This document shows, one piece after another, positions 52,101 through 60,348 of a DNA stretch of 64,000 nucleotides (positions are counted from its first letter, which is position 1; each line of letters starts with the position of its first letter). Location of the stretch: the NCBI GenBank assembly GCA_900317155.1, contig ONFO01000014.1, forward strand, positions 1 through 64,000. Direction: 5' to 3'. The notes below the pieces were generated by a model. That model was not told the DNA's origin and ran no database searches. It was given only the letters and a program-made list of their open reading frames with translations. This DNA is from an uncultured Bacteroidales bacterium. GTDB lineage: Bacteria > Bacteroidota > Bacteroidia > Bacteroidales > F082. The translations under genes and the position numbers were made by a program.

Positions 52101-53402
52101 TCACCTGCGTTGTTCAAACCATTCCAATGCCGCATCAAGGAGTTCGGCATCGGTAGGCTCGACCAATGCAGAACGCATGACAACGGCAACACTGTCGTTG
52201 GTCGACTTGAACTCACAGAGCAACAGATTCTCGAATTCGGCCTGACGGCTTTTCTCTATACCGACGCGCTGCTGGTCAAGAACTTGCATAGCCCTGTCCT
52301 TGTATTCGTCCAAAGCGAGATATTGCACCAAGCCCTGAACCAGTTGCAGGCTGTCCTCCGTCCAATCTACCGTCAAAGGTTCGGTGAACGATTTCATCTC
52401 GTATTTCTTGCACAGTTCGGGCAGCTGGCCTTGAATCCGTTCCACTTCCCGTTTGAATTCAACAGCGCGCCGCTCAGCCCTTTCTTTCTCAACGTTCGCC
52501 TTAATCTTAGGCACATAAAGGAACAACAGCGCTCCAACGACAGCAGCGACGATGACAAACAGGATTATCTTCACCACTGAACGGCCTTTGCCGACGGCCG
52601 ACCTCACCTCCGAAATCGAGTCGAAACGCTGCTCCTTCGAGAACTGGGTGCAATGGGTGGCGACACTATTGTACTGTTTGGTGATATTCCGTTCGCCGAT
52701 GAATTCCATGATTTTGCCGAGAGAATAAATGTCGGCACGGGTGTCGTAGTCCTCCCCCTTGATGATTTCAGGGGCGACAAATTCCATCTCTTTGATAAGG
52801 AGCTCACGGTCAGCATCTTGATTGGTTTCGGGCACGCCGATATCTATCAACTTGACACGATAATCATTGGCTGTAATCATGACGTTTTCAGGCATCAGGT
52901 TACAATGGACCATCCGGTTTCGGTGCAGATACTGCAATGCGTCACAAATCTCAACGAGAATACTCTTCACCTGTTTTTCGGAGAGTGTGCCCACTCGCAC
53001 ATGTTCGGCCAAAGTCTTACCCTCAATGAACTCAAATACAATGCAATCGCCAAGGCCTTGGATATTGACGAAATCAAGTGCCTTGCGGAAGAACTTGTTG
53101 TCGAGCATATTGGTAATATCATACTCCTGACGCAAAGAAGCCTTGCATGAAGCATTATTCGCAAGCTCTGGCTTCAATGCCTTGATGACGACTTTCTTAC
53201 CATTGTTTCGAGCAGAAAAAACCCTGCTGTTGCCATAGCGCGAGGTATATAACGGCCGAATATCGGAATAGTCTTTTGAAGAAATTGCTTCCTCCTTCAT
53301 CGGTCGGCTTTCCACTTTCTCCTGAACTGGCTTCTCAGCTTGGTTTTGAACTGATTGGCCATTTTGTTCAGACTCGTTGTCCAAAAAAATAATCTCTGAC
53401 AT
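52101..53402 (-). CDS. Membrane pseudokinase (Hanks-type fold)
   Basis: A 433-residue protein with a Ser/Thr kinase-like domain (about 45-260), one transmembrane helix (about 277-297) and an extracytoplasmic ~130-residue helical tail. The ATP lysine is present (VVIKALK, Lys74) and the Mg-binding Asp is kept (DIG, Asp187), but the catalytic loop reads HCNLMPEN (166-173) instead of HRDLKPEN, so the catalytic Asp is Asn and the Lys is Met. Phosphotransfer is therefore unlikely. It heads the porW operon behind a minus TATATTTG box (53431-53424). Confidence 0.88.
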   Translation of the reverse strand: MSEIIFLDNESEQNGQSVQNQAEKPVQEKVESRPMKEEAISSKDYSDIRPLYTSRYGNSRVFSARNNGKKVVIKALKPELANNASCKASLRQEYDITNMLDNKFFRKALDFVNIQGLGDCIVFEFIEGKTLAEHVRVGTLSEKQVKSILVEICDALQYLHRNRMVHCNLMPENVMITANDYRVKLIDIGVPETNQDADRELLIKEMEFVAPEIIKGEDYDTRADIYSLGKIMEFIGERNITKQYNSVATHCTQFSKEQRFDSISEVRSAVGKGRSVVKIILFVIVAAVVGALLFLYVPKIKANVEKERAERRAVEFKREVERIQGQLPELCKKYEMKSFTEPLTVDWTEDSLQLVQGLVQYLALDEYKDRAMQVLDQQRVGIEKSRQAEFENLLLCEFKSTNDSVAVVMRSALVEPTDAELLDAALEWFEQRR

Positions 53403-53423
53403 TCTTCATAATGTATTTGGGCG

Positions 53424-53431
53424 CAAATATA
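53424..53431 (-). promoter_or_regulatory. -7 box of the pseudokinase-porW operon
   Basis: Minus-strand TATATTTG matching TAnnTTTG, 22 bases upstream of the ATG. Confidence 0.55.
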
Positions 53432-53497
53432 GTTCATTTTTCCGAACCAACTGCAAAAGTGGTCGGGAAAAAAAATTTTTGGAAGAAAAACGTCCTC

Positions 53498-54145
53498 TTA
53501 CTTTACCTCTTCGAGGCTTTTCGTCATCATGATGTCGTTGTTAATGAGATAGATTTCAGCACTTGAATGATGCGGCCCTTCGACAGGCTCAGGGACCGCC
53601 ATGCCGAACCGCTTCAAATTTTTGTACACCGTCTTGATTTCCGACCGTGAAATTTTGTGCAGCATGTTCGTCCAAAAGACAAGCACAGTGTAATCTTTTT
53701 CTCCTTTGATTTCTGGGAAAACGCCCTGTATGTCTTTAAGGGTGAGGGTATAGCCCTCCAACGGCACTGTCGTCGCTGGTGGAAACTCGTCAAATTGGTG
53801 TTTGTAGTTCCAATTCAGGTTGAAACCCAACGTTGGTGGACAATAGCAATTGATATGAAATGAGACTAAGCTACCGCCATGGAAATACATGATTTTCAGC
53901 GGCTGGTAGAGGTCTTTCTTTTGCACTGAATCTGCACCGAGTTCACTCACTTGCCAGAACTGTGTTTCATTGCAGACCAAAGGCGTAAATTCAAAATCCT
54001 TAGGCAGTTTCTTGTAGAATTTCTCGCATTGCTCCGCGTTGTAGCCATTGATTTCGCGGAAGCCGAAGAGTATGGGAGCTAAGGTGTTGCAACTGGGAAG
54101 CGAGAGCAAAAGCCCAAACAGTAATAATATCCTTTGTTTCTTCAT
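53498..54145 (-). CDS. Lipoprotein of unknown function carrying a dispersed repeat
   Basis: A 215-residue lipoprotein (lipobox LPSC, Cys19). Aromatic, beta-rich body (VSFHINCYCPPTLGFNLNWNY). Near the C-terminus, VPEPVEGP is encoded by the repeat CCCTTCGACAGGCTCAGGGA (53576-53595), which looks like an in-frame insertion. The real end may therefore differ from relatives. Directly downstream (minus sense) of the 117-base inverted-repeat element. Confidence 0.65.
   Translation of the reverse strand: MKKQRILLLFGLLLSLPSCNTLAPILFGFREINGYNAEQCEKFYKKLPKDFEFTPLVCNETQFWQVSELGADSVQKKDLYQPLKIMYFHGGSLVSFHINCYCPPTLGFNLNWNYKHQFDEFPPATTVPLEGYTLTLKDIQGVFPEIKGEKDYTVLVFWTNMLHKISRSEIKTVYKNLKRFGMAVPEPVEGPHHSSAEIYLINNDIMMTKSLEEVK
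53576..53595. repeat. Dispersed palindromic repeat in coding sequence (PEPVEG-type)
   Basis: CCCTTCGACAGGCTCAGGGA encodes PEPVEG on the minus strand. A shortened copy occurs at 29455-29469. Confidence 0.75.
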
Positions 54146-54161
54146 AATTCAGTATTTGTCA

Positions 54162-54278
54162 GGAACTTTTGAAGGCATAGATTCCACCTTACCGCCTCCT
54201 ATGTCATTCCTCGCAGAGCCATGTGCGAATGGAATCTATAGGAGGCTTGACTTGGAATGACATGCCTTCAAAAGTTCC
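54162..54278. repeat. 117-bp mosaic inverted-repeat element
   Basis: Perfect 17-base terminal arms GGAACTTTTGAAGGCAT (54162-54178) and complement (54262-54278). Inside are three further complementary pairs: AGATTCCA 54179-54186 with 54230-54237, GCCTCCTAT 54194-54202 with 54238-54246, and GTCATTCC 54203-54210 with 54254-54261. The order is A B C D B' C' D' A', so not all pairs can form at once. Confidence 0.85.
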
Positions 54279-54293
54279 CATGATAAGTCTTTG

Positions 54294-54509
54294 TTATTCA
54301 ACAAGATCATCTACTCGGTATTCCAGAATATCCCCCGGCGTGCATTGCAGCTCGCGGCAGATGGCATCGAGGGTGCTGAGGCGGATGGCCTTAGCCTTGC
54401 CCGTCTTGAGGATGGAGAAGTTGGCTTGGGTGAGGCCGATGCGCTCGGCCAGTTCGTTGGAGCGCATCTTGCGCTTTGCCAGCATAACGTCTATGTTGAT
54501 GACAATCAT
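54294..54509 (-). CDS. XRE-family HTH regulator
   Basis: A 71-residue Cro/C1-type DNA-binding protein consisting of one helix-turn-helix domain (NELAERIGLTQANFSILKTG, then LDAICRELQCTPGDILEY). Starts three bases after the DUF2975 stop, so it is co-expressed with it. The pairing of a short XRE protein with DUF2975 is common in bacteria and suggests control of its own operon. The second module copy lacks this gene. Confidence 0.93.
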   Translation of the reverse strand: MIVINIDVMLAKRKMRSNELAERIGLTQANFSILKTGKAKAIRLSTLDAICRELQCTPGDILEYRVDDLVE

Positions 54510-54512
54510 GGC

Positions 54513-54986
54513 TCAGACGGTTAAATTGTTCTCTTCCACCGCGTCGGCGGCCACTTTGTACATGAAGGCGAAGAAGAGCAGGAAGAAAGGCATAATGAAA
54601 TTAACTCCTTGCAAATGAATACCAATTACTCCATGAAGAATTGGTTGATTCATCCAGCACAACATATAAATAAAACTCACCAAAGCCAACCAAAGCAGAG
54701 GTTTTACATTGCTTTGTGGAAACACGACCTGCTCTCGTATTCCTTTAAGGACATTAATTACAATTTTAAAACACAAGCTTATAATCAATGCCGTACTCAC
54801 AAAATACAGAATAAAAAAAACTACTTTAATAGTATTATTTTCTGACCATTCCACTTTCTCGCTCACACCTCCTTTGCCTGTGAGAAGGCCAACGAAATAG
54901 AGCACTTCAAAAACTACCCATAAAACACATAGTACAAGGGCAATAAAACTGCATACACGAATATTTTTCTGAGTTTTGTCTTTCAT
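54513..54986 (-). CDS. DUF2975 membrane protein, copy 1
   Basis: A 157-residue protein with four predicted transmembrane helices (about 12-32, 52-75, 92-112, 125-148) and the DUF2975 pattern around KGIREQVVFPQSNVKPLLW. Copy 2 (57361-57837) shares the start MKDKT(Q/L)KNIR and the last ~20 residues (FFLLFFAFMYKVAADAVEEN). The start at 54986 follows the paralog and a minus TATTTTTG box (55025-55018). Function unknown. Confidence 0.88.
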   Translation of the reverse strand: MKDKTQKNIRVCSFIALVLCVLWVVFEVLYFVGLLTGKGGVSEKVEWSENNTIKVVFFILYFVSTALIISLCFKIVINVLKGIREQVVFPQSNVKPLLWLALVSFIYMLCWMNQPILHGVIGIHLQGVNFIMPFFLLFFAFMYKVAADAVEENNLTV

Positions 54987-55046
54987 AATTTGAACCTTTT
55001 TATGAATAAAAGTGACGCAAAAATAATAATTTTTCAAAAGTGAAAT

Positions 55047-55072
55047 AGGATGCCAACTTTTGCTGGCATCCT
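55047..55072 (-). terminator. Hairpin between lipoprotein and DUF2975, module 1
   Basis: AGGATGCCA (55047-55055) pairs with TGGCATCCT (55064-55072). The equivalent hairpin in module 2 lies at 57894-57922, evidence for common origin. Confidence 0.75.
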
Positions 55073-55106
55073 GATATGACATCACTTTCTCTCAGTCAAC
55101 AACTTA

Positions 55107-55696
55107 TTATTTTAGGGCATAATCTACCGCTACCGCCACATATCTACCTGATTGTTCATCATAATAAGCCGTGTAGATGCCATTTGGAATAATGATGGAA
55201 TCGTTTTCTATTTCGATAGAAGTTCCTACCACCAAATGGCCATCTGTAGTGAATCCGTTTTCGTCAGTAATTGGAACAATGATGAATTTGCCGTCCTCAA
55301 AATAGCCCAAAGCATTCGATTGTTCAGAATTTGAATCTTGTTTGATACCGAAACAAATCCTTTGTATTCACTAATACAGTCATCTTCAATTGTGGCCCAA
55401 TGCCAACCAAAAACATAAGTTGGCACTGATGAAGACTTCTCTGTGAAAGCACAATCGTTCAACACCTTTTCACACACATAAGTGTAGTCTTTAATGGGTT
55501 GGTTTTCAAAGAAAGCCTTCCCCTCCTCCCAACTCATGGCTTCAGCCATTTCAGCGAGGGTGTAGTCATTCGGATTCTTGGGTTGTTGCTCGAATGACAT
55601 TTCCTGTTGTGCTGTCTTTTCCTTGCTGCAAGCAACGATGACTACAGCGGCCATTGCGAGAGCCGCGGCTCCCAAGATGATTTTGAATTTGTTCAT
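55107..55696 (-). pseudogene. Small lipoprotein gene with a frameshift, module 1
   Basis: The N-terminal frame (from 55696) has a signal with lipobox VIVAC and runs to about FVSVS. The C-terminal frame (KQDSNSEQSNALGYFEDGK to YVAVAVDYALK) ends at 55107. The two join near 55345-55360 only through a one-base shift. Joined, the product would be about 195 residues. The tail is paralogous to the relic at 57945-58055 (IIIxxGIYTAYY). Decay or a sequencing indel are both possible. Confidence 0.75.
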
Positions 55697-55732
55697 TTTG
55701 TTTACCTTTCTTTTTTAGTATGTTTTTGTTCT

Positions 55733-57256
55733 TTAATTTGTTTTGTCTACAATGAGGCGCAAAGTTTGTGTTTTTCCTTCATGATCAGCAATTTTCAGAA
55801 GATAAGTTCCAATAGCCAATTTCTGCACGTTTGCTTCATTCCCCTGGAAACTCATGACGCATTGGCCCAAAGCGTTGTAGATATGAGATTCCTTGGCCTC
55901 AACACCACCAATCTTAAGGGTTCCTTTGGCAGGATTGGGATAGACAAACGCCATGTTCTCTTCTTGGATTTCGTCAAGCCCGACTGTACCATCGGCATCG
56001 ATTTTCAAGGCAAAAACATCTTGACACAATTCTGGATTATGGTCATACACATTGCCAACAATCAGACAACCTCCATCTGAGGTGGCCATGGTTTGAAAGG
56101 CAGAATATATATTTCCATCCTTCATAAAACGTTTCTGCCACAAAACATTCAAATCTGGATCTGTTTTTGTAACCACAAGATGAGTTCCATTACTTCCGTA
56201 AGGCCATGAACTAAAAATGATGTTTTGCATGGAACACTGAAATACCATTCCGTTTTCATTGATGTCCACAGACCTATAAAAAGAAGGGGCCTCAACCGTG
56301 TCATTCAAGTGCCCAATGATACAATACTGAGGGCATATTTGAAAGGCAGAATCCGTTTTTGCCAAGACAGAAGACTGGTCATCCACGATTGTGGTCCCAG
56401 CCAAAGAAGTTTCGTTTAAACGAGATGAAATGTAATATCCTCCATCGGGAGAAGGGCACATCATACTATTATATAGGGATAGGTCGCCCATATAAACATT
56501 ACCATGCCCATCGTCTTCATACCAATTGGAAATATCGTATATTCCTTTCAACTGAAGGTCAGCATCATACAACATTGCACATGAATTGACATGTGTGCCC
56601 TGAATCTGCCGTTTGCGGAGAAATATGCCAAATCCAGTCGAATCATCATGGATATGAAATATATTCGCCACGTAAGAAGCCAAGGAATCTTCCATTCTCT
56701 CAACTTGAGTCACAATGCCTTCATTGGAAATCTTGCATAACTTGATTTCTTTTTCATTCAATTGCCCCTTATAGCTTAATAGAGCAAAATAGCCATCCGT
56801 CGTCTGTAAAAACCTATAGTCATCCAACCAGTAATCCATGCTATCGGAATTTGGCAACGAAGCCATCGAGCGGCTTAATACGTTCAAATCGCCATCAATA
56901 CGAAGTGTCAATAACATGGCAGAGTCGTCAGAGGTTGTGCAAACGGCCAGCCCCTCTACACTTCCACTATCACCAGTAGACGGGAAAAGGTTGCAGAGAT
57001 TAATAGCAGTGTCTGTTGCAGATAGACACATTTCGCCGAGAAAGACCCCTTCTGAAGACATTTTAATCACCTTGCTCTCCTTTTTCAAAGAAGACTGATT
57101 TCTGAGTGAAAGCATAAAACCGTTTTCCGTTTCAAGAACATCACCTACCCTCCACGTTTTTCTATCGGGATCTGAAAATGTATGATAAAACCCTTGTTGA
57201 GAAAATGAATCCAGACACATGATAATGAATAAAAATGTTAGCGCGGATTTCTTCAT
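55733..57256 (-). CDS. T9SS-secreted protein, module 1
   Basis: A 507-residue exported protein: signal peptide (cleavage near SFSQQ), a body resembling a WD/Kelch-like repeat protein (repeats of the DGDLNVLSR, TKTDPDLNVLWQKRF, TSDGGCLIVGNVYD kind) and a C-terminal type A sorting domain (FVYPNPAKGTLKIGG, YNALGQCVM, LAIGTYLLKI). Paralog of 58732-60243; the segments KIDADGTVGLDEIQEE and the sorting domain are nearly identical. No enzyme motif. Probably a surface adhesin or binding protein; inferred only from location. Confidence 0.85.
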   Translation of the reverse strand: MKKSALTFLFIIMCLDSFSQQGFYHTFSDPDRKTWRVGDVLETENGFMLSLRNQSSLKKESKVIKMSSEGVFLGEMCLSATDTAINLCNLFPSTGDSGSVEGLAVCTTSDDSAMLLTLRIDGDLNVLSRSMASLPNSDSMDYWLDDYRFLQTTDGYFALLSYKGQLNEKEIKLCKISNEGIVTQVERMEDSLASYVANIFHIHDDSTGFGIFLRKRQIQGTHVNSCAMLYDADLQLKGIYDISNWYEDDGHGNVYMGDLSLYNSMMCPSPDGGYYISSRLNETSLAGTTIVDDQSSVLAKTDSAFQICPQYCIIGHLNDTVEAPSFYRSVDINENGMVFQCSMQNIIFSSWPYGSNGTHLVVTKTDPDLNVLWQKRFMKDGNIYSAFQTMATSDGGCLIVGNVYDHNPELCQDVFALKIDADGTVGLDEIQEENMAFVYPNPAKGTLKIGGVEAKESHIYNALGQCVMSFQGNEANVQKLAIGTYLLKIADHEGKTQTLRLIVDKTN

Positions 57257-57302
57257 GTAATTAATGCTTTGATTTTATTTTTACTGCTTTTGACTCGGGA
57301 CT

Positions 57303-57362
57303 GCGGGACAGGGGACACGAGACCAATTTCGTCCCGCGTCTCGCGTCTCGAAGTCTCGTGTC
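57303..57362. repeat. GAGACG-type inverted repeat between module copies
   Basis: GACACGAGAC (57314-57323) pairs with GTCTCGTGTC (57353-57362), and GCGGGAC (57303-57309) pairs with GTCCCGC (57331-57337), again interleaved. The minus strand contains three tandem CRGACG units. It occupies the place of the XRE gene in module 2. Confidence 0.75.
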
Positions 57363-57837
57363 AGACGGTTAAATTGTTTTCCTCCACCGCGTCGGCCGCC
57401 ACTTTGTACATGAAGGCGAAGAAGAGCAGGAAGAAGGGAGTGACGAAGTTGGTGTGCTGGAACTGAATTATCACATCTTCTTTCCAAAGGACTGGAAGAT
57501 TTCCAAAACCTAAAAGATGGATAAATTCAGCCAAGGCAATCCAGAACATGAGTTTTACATTGCTTTTCGGGAATACAGTATTTTCGCGGATTCCTCTAAA
57601 AGTATTGAGAATGGCTTTGATGCAGAGAGTTATCATTGCAACGGTGCCCAACAAATAACAAACGAGGACGATAGATTTCATCACAGAATTTACTGACCAA
57701 TCGACAGAATGAGGAGAGGCACTACACCCAAAAATATCAATTATTAGATATTTCGCCACAAGCCCCGCCCAAATAATACAAAATATCAAGGCAATGTAGC
57801 AGCATAAACGAATGTTTTTTAAAGTCTTATCTTTCAT
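57361..57837 (-). CDS. DUF2975 membrane protein, copy 2
   Basis: A 158-residue, four-helix membrane protein paralogous to 54513-54986 (same start MKDKTLKNIR, same RGIRENTVFPKSNVKLMFW loop, same end). A minus TATTTTTG box (57867-57860) lies 22 bases upstream. No XRE gene follows. Confidence 0.86.
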   Translation of the reverse strand: MKDKTLKNIRLCCYIALIFCIIWAGLVAKYLIIDIFGCSASPHSVDWSVNSVMKSIVLVCYLLGTVAMITLCIKAILNTFRGIRENTVFPKSNVKLMFWIALAEFIHLLGFGNLPVLWKEDVIIQFQHTNFVTPFFLLFFAFMYKVAADAVEENNLTV

Positions 57838-57893
57838 GATTATGATTAAAAGAATGTTGCAAAAATATGGATTAATTTGGATATAAACCCTCA

Positions 57894-57922
57894 AAGGATG
57901 CCGATATGTCTTCGGCATCCTT
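57894..57922 (-). terminator. Hairpin upstream of DUF2975, module 2
   Basis: AAGGATGCC (57894-57902) pairs with GGCATCCTT (57914-57922). Counterpart of 55047-55072. Confidence 0.75.
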
Positions 57923-57944
57923 GACATTGACTTTAAGAACGCTC

Positions 57945-58055
57945 TTAATTCATACTATAATAGTCCACAGCCACAGCCGAATACATTCCTATTTCTTCAT
58001 TATAATAGGCCGTATAGATGCCTTCCTGGATGATGATGTTATCATTTTCATTCAT
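57945..58055 (-). pseudogene. 3' relic of the module lipoprotein, module 2
   Basis: Thirty-six codons (MNENDNIIIQEGIYTAYYNE, then AVAVDYYSMN) match the C-terminus of the frameshifted module 1 lipoprotein (IENDSIIIPNGIYTAYY, AVAVDYALK). The N-terminal part with its signal peptide is missing and replaced by a different lipoprotein gene. Confidence 0.75.
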
Positions 58056-58067
58056 AGCAACAACAAT

Positions 58068-58667
58068 TTAGTTTCTGATTTCTACCAAACGAAGTGCGAA
58101 ATTGGCTGAAGAACAATTATGAGAAGGTTCTGGGTCTGCCGGTCCATCCAACCAATATAAATAATCGGCTTGCTGATGAAAAGTAATAATCCCTTTCAAA
58201 TAACATTTTTTATCCCGGTCTATGCCATCAAACAATGCCAAATCTCCTTCAATGTGTGTCGGTGCAGAAAGGCGCTTGGCATTCATCGCAGCAAGAGAGT
58301 CATCAGAAATCTCAAATTGAACATATAGGCTGTCGGATTCATTCGGCAACAGCGTTTGCCCATCCAGATGGTTAATCCAGCCACATGTTTTGACGGTATC
58401 GCCTTCACGTGAATAATAAGGATAGTTGGGCTTGTCATCCCTTGAATAGTATTGCATATAATGCACTACATCGAGCCAAGCATTATAACCCGTGTCCAAT
58501 TCCATTCCTTCGAAATGATTGACACATTCGCAGTCATTAGTCGATGGATTGTACACAATTCCATCATGCCCATAATAACAATTCTTTTTTTTCTCGCATC
58601 CCTGAATAAACGGGATAGCAACTACCATAATGGCAAAAGCCATCAAGATTAAATTCTTCTTTTTCAT
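58068..58667 (-). CDS. Lipoprotein of unknown function, module 2
   Basis: A 199-residue lipoprotein (lipobox IQGC, Cys24) with KKKN basic start, several cysteines (CYY, CECVNH, CGWINH, CYLKG, NCSS) that may form disulfides, and an acidic body. The start at 58667 gives a proper signal; the longer frame upstream overlaps the T9SS gene. Not clearly related to the module 1 lipoprotein. Confidence 0.7.
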   Translation of the reverse strand: MKKKNLILMAFAIMVVAIPFIQGCEKKKNCYYGHDGIVYNPSTNDCECVNHFEGMELDTGYNAWLDVVHYMQYYSRDDKPNYPYYSREGDTVKTCGWINHLDGQTLLPNESDSLYVQFEISDDSLAAMNAKRLSAPTHIEGDLALFDGIDRDKKCYLKGIITFHQQADYLYWLDGPADPEPSHNCSSANFALRLVEIRN

Positions 58668-58731
58668 CGTTTTAAACTTTTTTATTTGACATTGTTTTTC
58701 TTCTATTTCAAATGTTATTTGACTCATTCCT

Positions 58732-60243
58732 TTATCTATCCACAACGAAACGCAAGACATGCACTGCATTTTCGCTATCGAAAACCCTCAACAGATAAAC
58801 TCCAGCTGACAAATTACTAACATTTGCTTCATTACCTCGAAAACTCATAATACATTGTCCCAAGGAGTTGTAAACCATCGTTTCTTTGGCTTCTATGCCG
58901 CCAATTCTAATGGTTTCTTTGGCAGGATTGGGACAGACGAAAGCCATGCTCTCTTCTTGGATTTCGTCAAGCCCGACAGTGCCATCGGTATCGATTTTCA
59001 AGGCAAAAACATCAAATCTTTGCGCTTGATAATCTCCAACAGACCCAACCACCAAACAGCCTCCGTCAGCGGTGGCATTAATGACCATGGCTTGATAGTT
59101 CCCGTCTCTCAAGAAACGCTTCTTCCATTCAACATTCAGGTCTTGGTCCGTTTTGGTGACCACAATTCCCGTAGGATATGGCTGCATTAATCCGAATTGG
59201 GGAAACTCGTTGAGATTAACGCATTGGAAGACCATGCATTTCGCCTCCGAGGTTTCCCTAAAGTCCATTGACCTAAAAAATGCCGGGTATTCAACGCTGT
59301 CGTTCATGTGTTCTGTAACAATTATGTCTTCCGGTTGATGGAAATCATCTTCGTACTTTGCCATTATAACAGATCTGTCATCTTGATAAGGATAACCATT
59401 GGCATGTAACAGGGTCTCTAACAATCGCGCCGAAACAATATGTGAACCATTCGGAAGCATAATGGCTTGACTGTTGATATAGTCATGAATAAAATAATGA
59501 CATGATTCCCCATTGTTTCCTTCAGGCACTGTCCATTGAAATATGGTATCCCTGCTAATGGGTTGCAAAGAATCGTCAAAAGCCAAAAAAACCATGTGCG
59601 AAGGACTGAGATCACCAAACAACCCAATCCTGTCATTCTCGTCATGAAACAGATTACACACAAACGCCAAAGAATCCCTCTTTTGGCAATTGAGTAGATT
59701 GCCGGCAAAATCAAATCTAGTAAGAAAAATGGAATTTGGCATATTTTCTGACCTTGATGTCAAAGCAGCGTATACGCTCGTTCCAGACAAAAGGAATTTT
59801 GCATCAAAGAATCTGCTTCCTTCATCGAAGAAAGAGCAAGCTATCGTTCTCCTTGAAACAATGTTCAAATCTTCATCGACACGCAGGAGCATAAGCGCTG
59901 CCGTACTGCCATCGGCGGGATGGCTGGGGCATAAGACCATATACTCATCTCCATTGTCTTCGGGAATTTGCAAGATCCTATAGGCATAGATGGTCGTATC
60001 TTCTGCCATAACACCTCTATTAACGAGAATATCTCCTTCGGGAGACAGTTTCAACAACAAACTACTTGGTCCCCAATCATCATACGCAGTGACCAGGAAA
60101 CTGCCATTAGAGGTCTCTATGGCATCGGTTACAAACCATGAGTGATCCACCTCGGAATAGGTGGTTAGGAAGCCTTTCTCTTGGGCTGCCAGAGAGAGAC
60201 AACAAAACATAACCAAACCGAACAACAAATTTCTTTTCAACAT
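58732..60243 (-). CDS. T9SS-secreted protein, module 2
   Basis: A 503-residue exported paralog of 55733-57256. A signal peptide (cleavage near LAAQE) is followed by a repeat-rich body (VDEDLNIVSRR, VVTKTDQDLNVEWKKRFLRD, TADGGCLVVGSVGDY) and the sorting domain (FVCPNPAKETIRIGG, YNSLGQCIMSF, LSAGVYLLRV). Divergence is greatest in the middle. A minus TAATTTTG box (60273-60266) precedes the start. First gene of module 2. Confidence 0.85.
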   Translation of the reverse strand: MLKRNLLFGLVMFCCLSLAAQEKGFLTTYSEVDHSWFVTDAIETSNGSFLVTAYDDWGPSSLLLKLSPEGDILVNRGVMAEDTTIYAYRILQIPEDNGDEYMVLCPSHPADGSTAALMLLRVDEDLNIVSRRTIACSFFDEGSRFFDAKFLLSGTSVYAALTSRSENMPNSIFLTRFDFAGNLLNCQKRDSLAFVCNLFHDENDRIGLFGDLSPSHMVFLAFDDSLQPISRDTIFQWTVPEGNNGESCHYFIHDYINSQAIMLPNGSHIVSARLLETLLHANGYPYQDDRSVIMAKYEDDFHQPEDIIVTEHMNDSVEYPAFFRSMDFRETSEAKCMVFQCVNLNEFPQFGLMQPYPTGIVVTKTDQDLNVEWKKRFLRDGNYQAMVINATADGGCLVVGSVGDYQAQRFDVFALKIDTDGTVGLDEIQEESMAFVCPNPAKETIRIGGIEAKETMVYNSLGQCIMSFRGNEANVSNLSAGVYLLRVFDSENAVHVLRFVVDR

Positions 60244-60348
60244 AATTGCAGCAATAAATACCCTGCAAAATTACAAATAATTATCGAATTACAATAATTT
60301 TTTGATGGAATTTTTGAAATTTTTATTGAAAAATGGTTTTTCAAGCAC

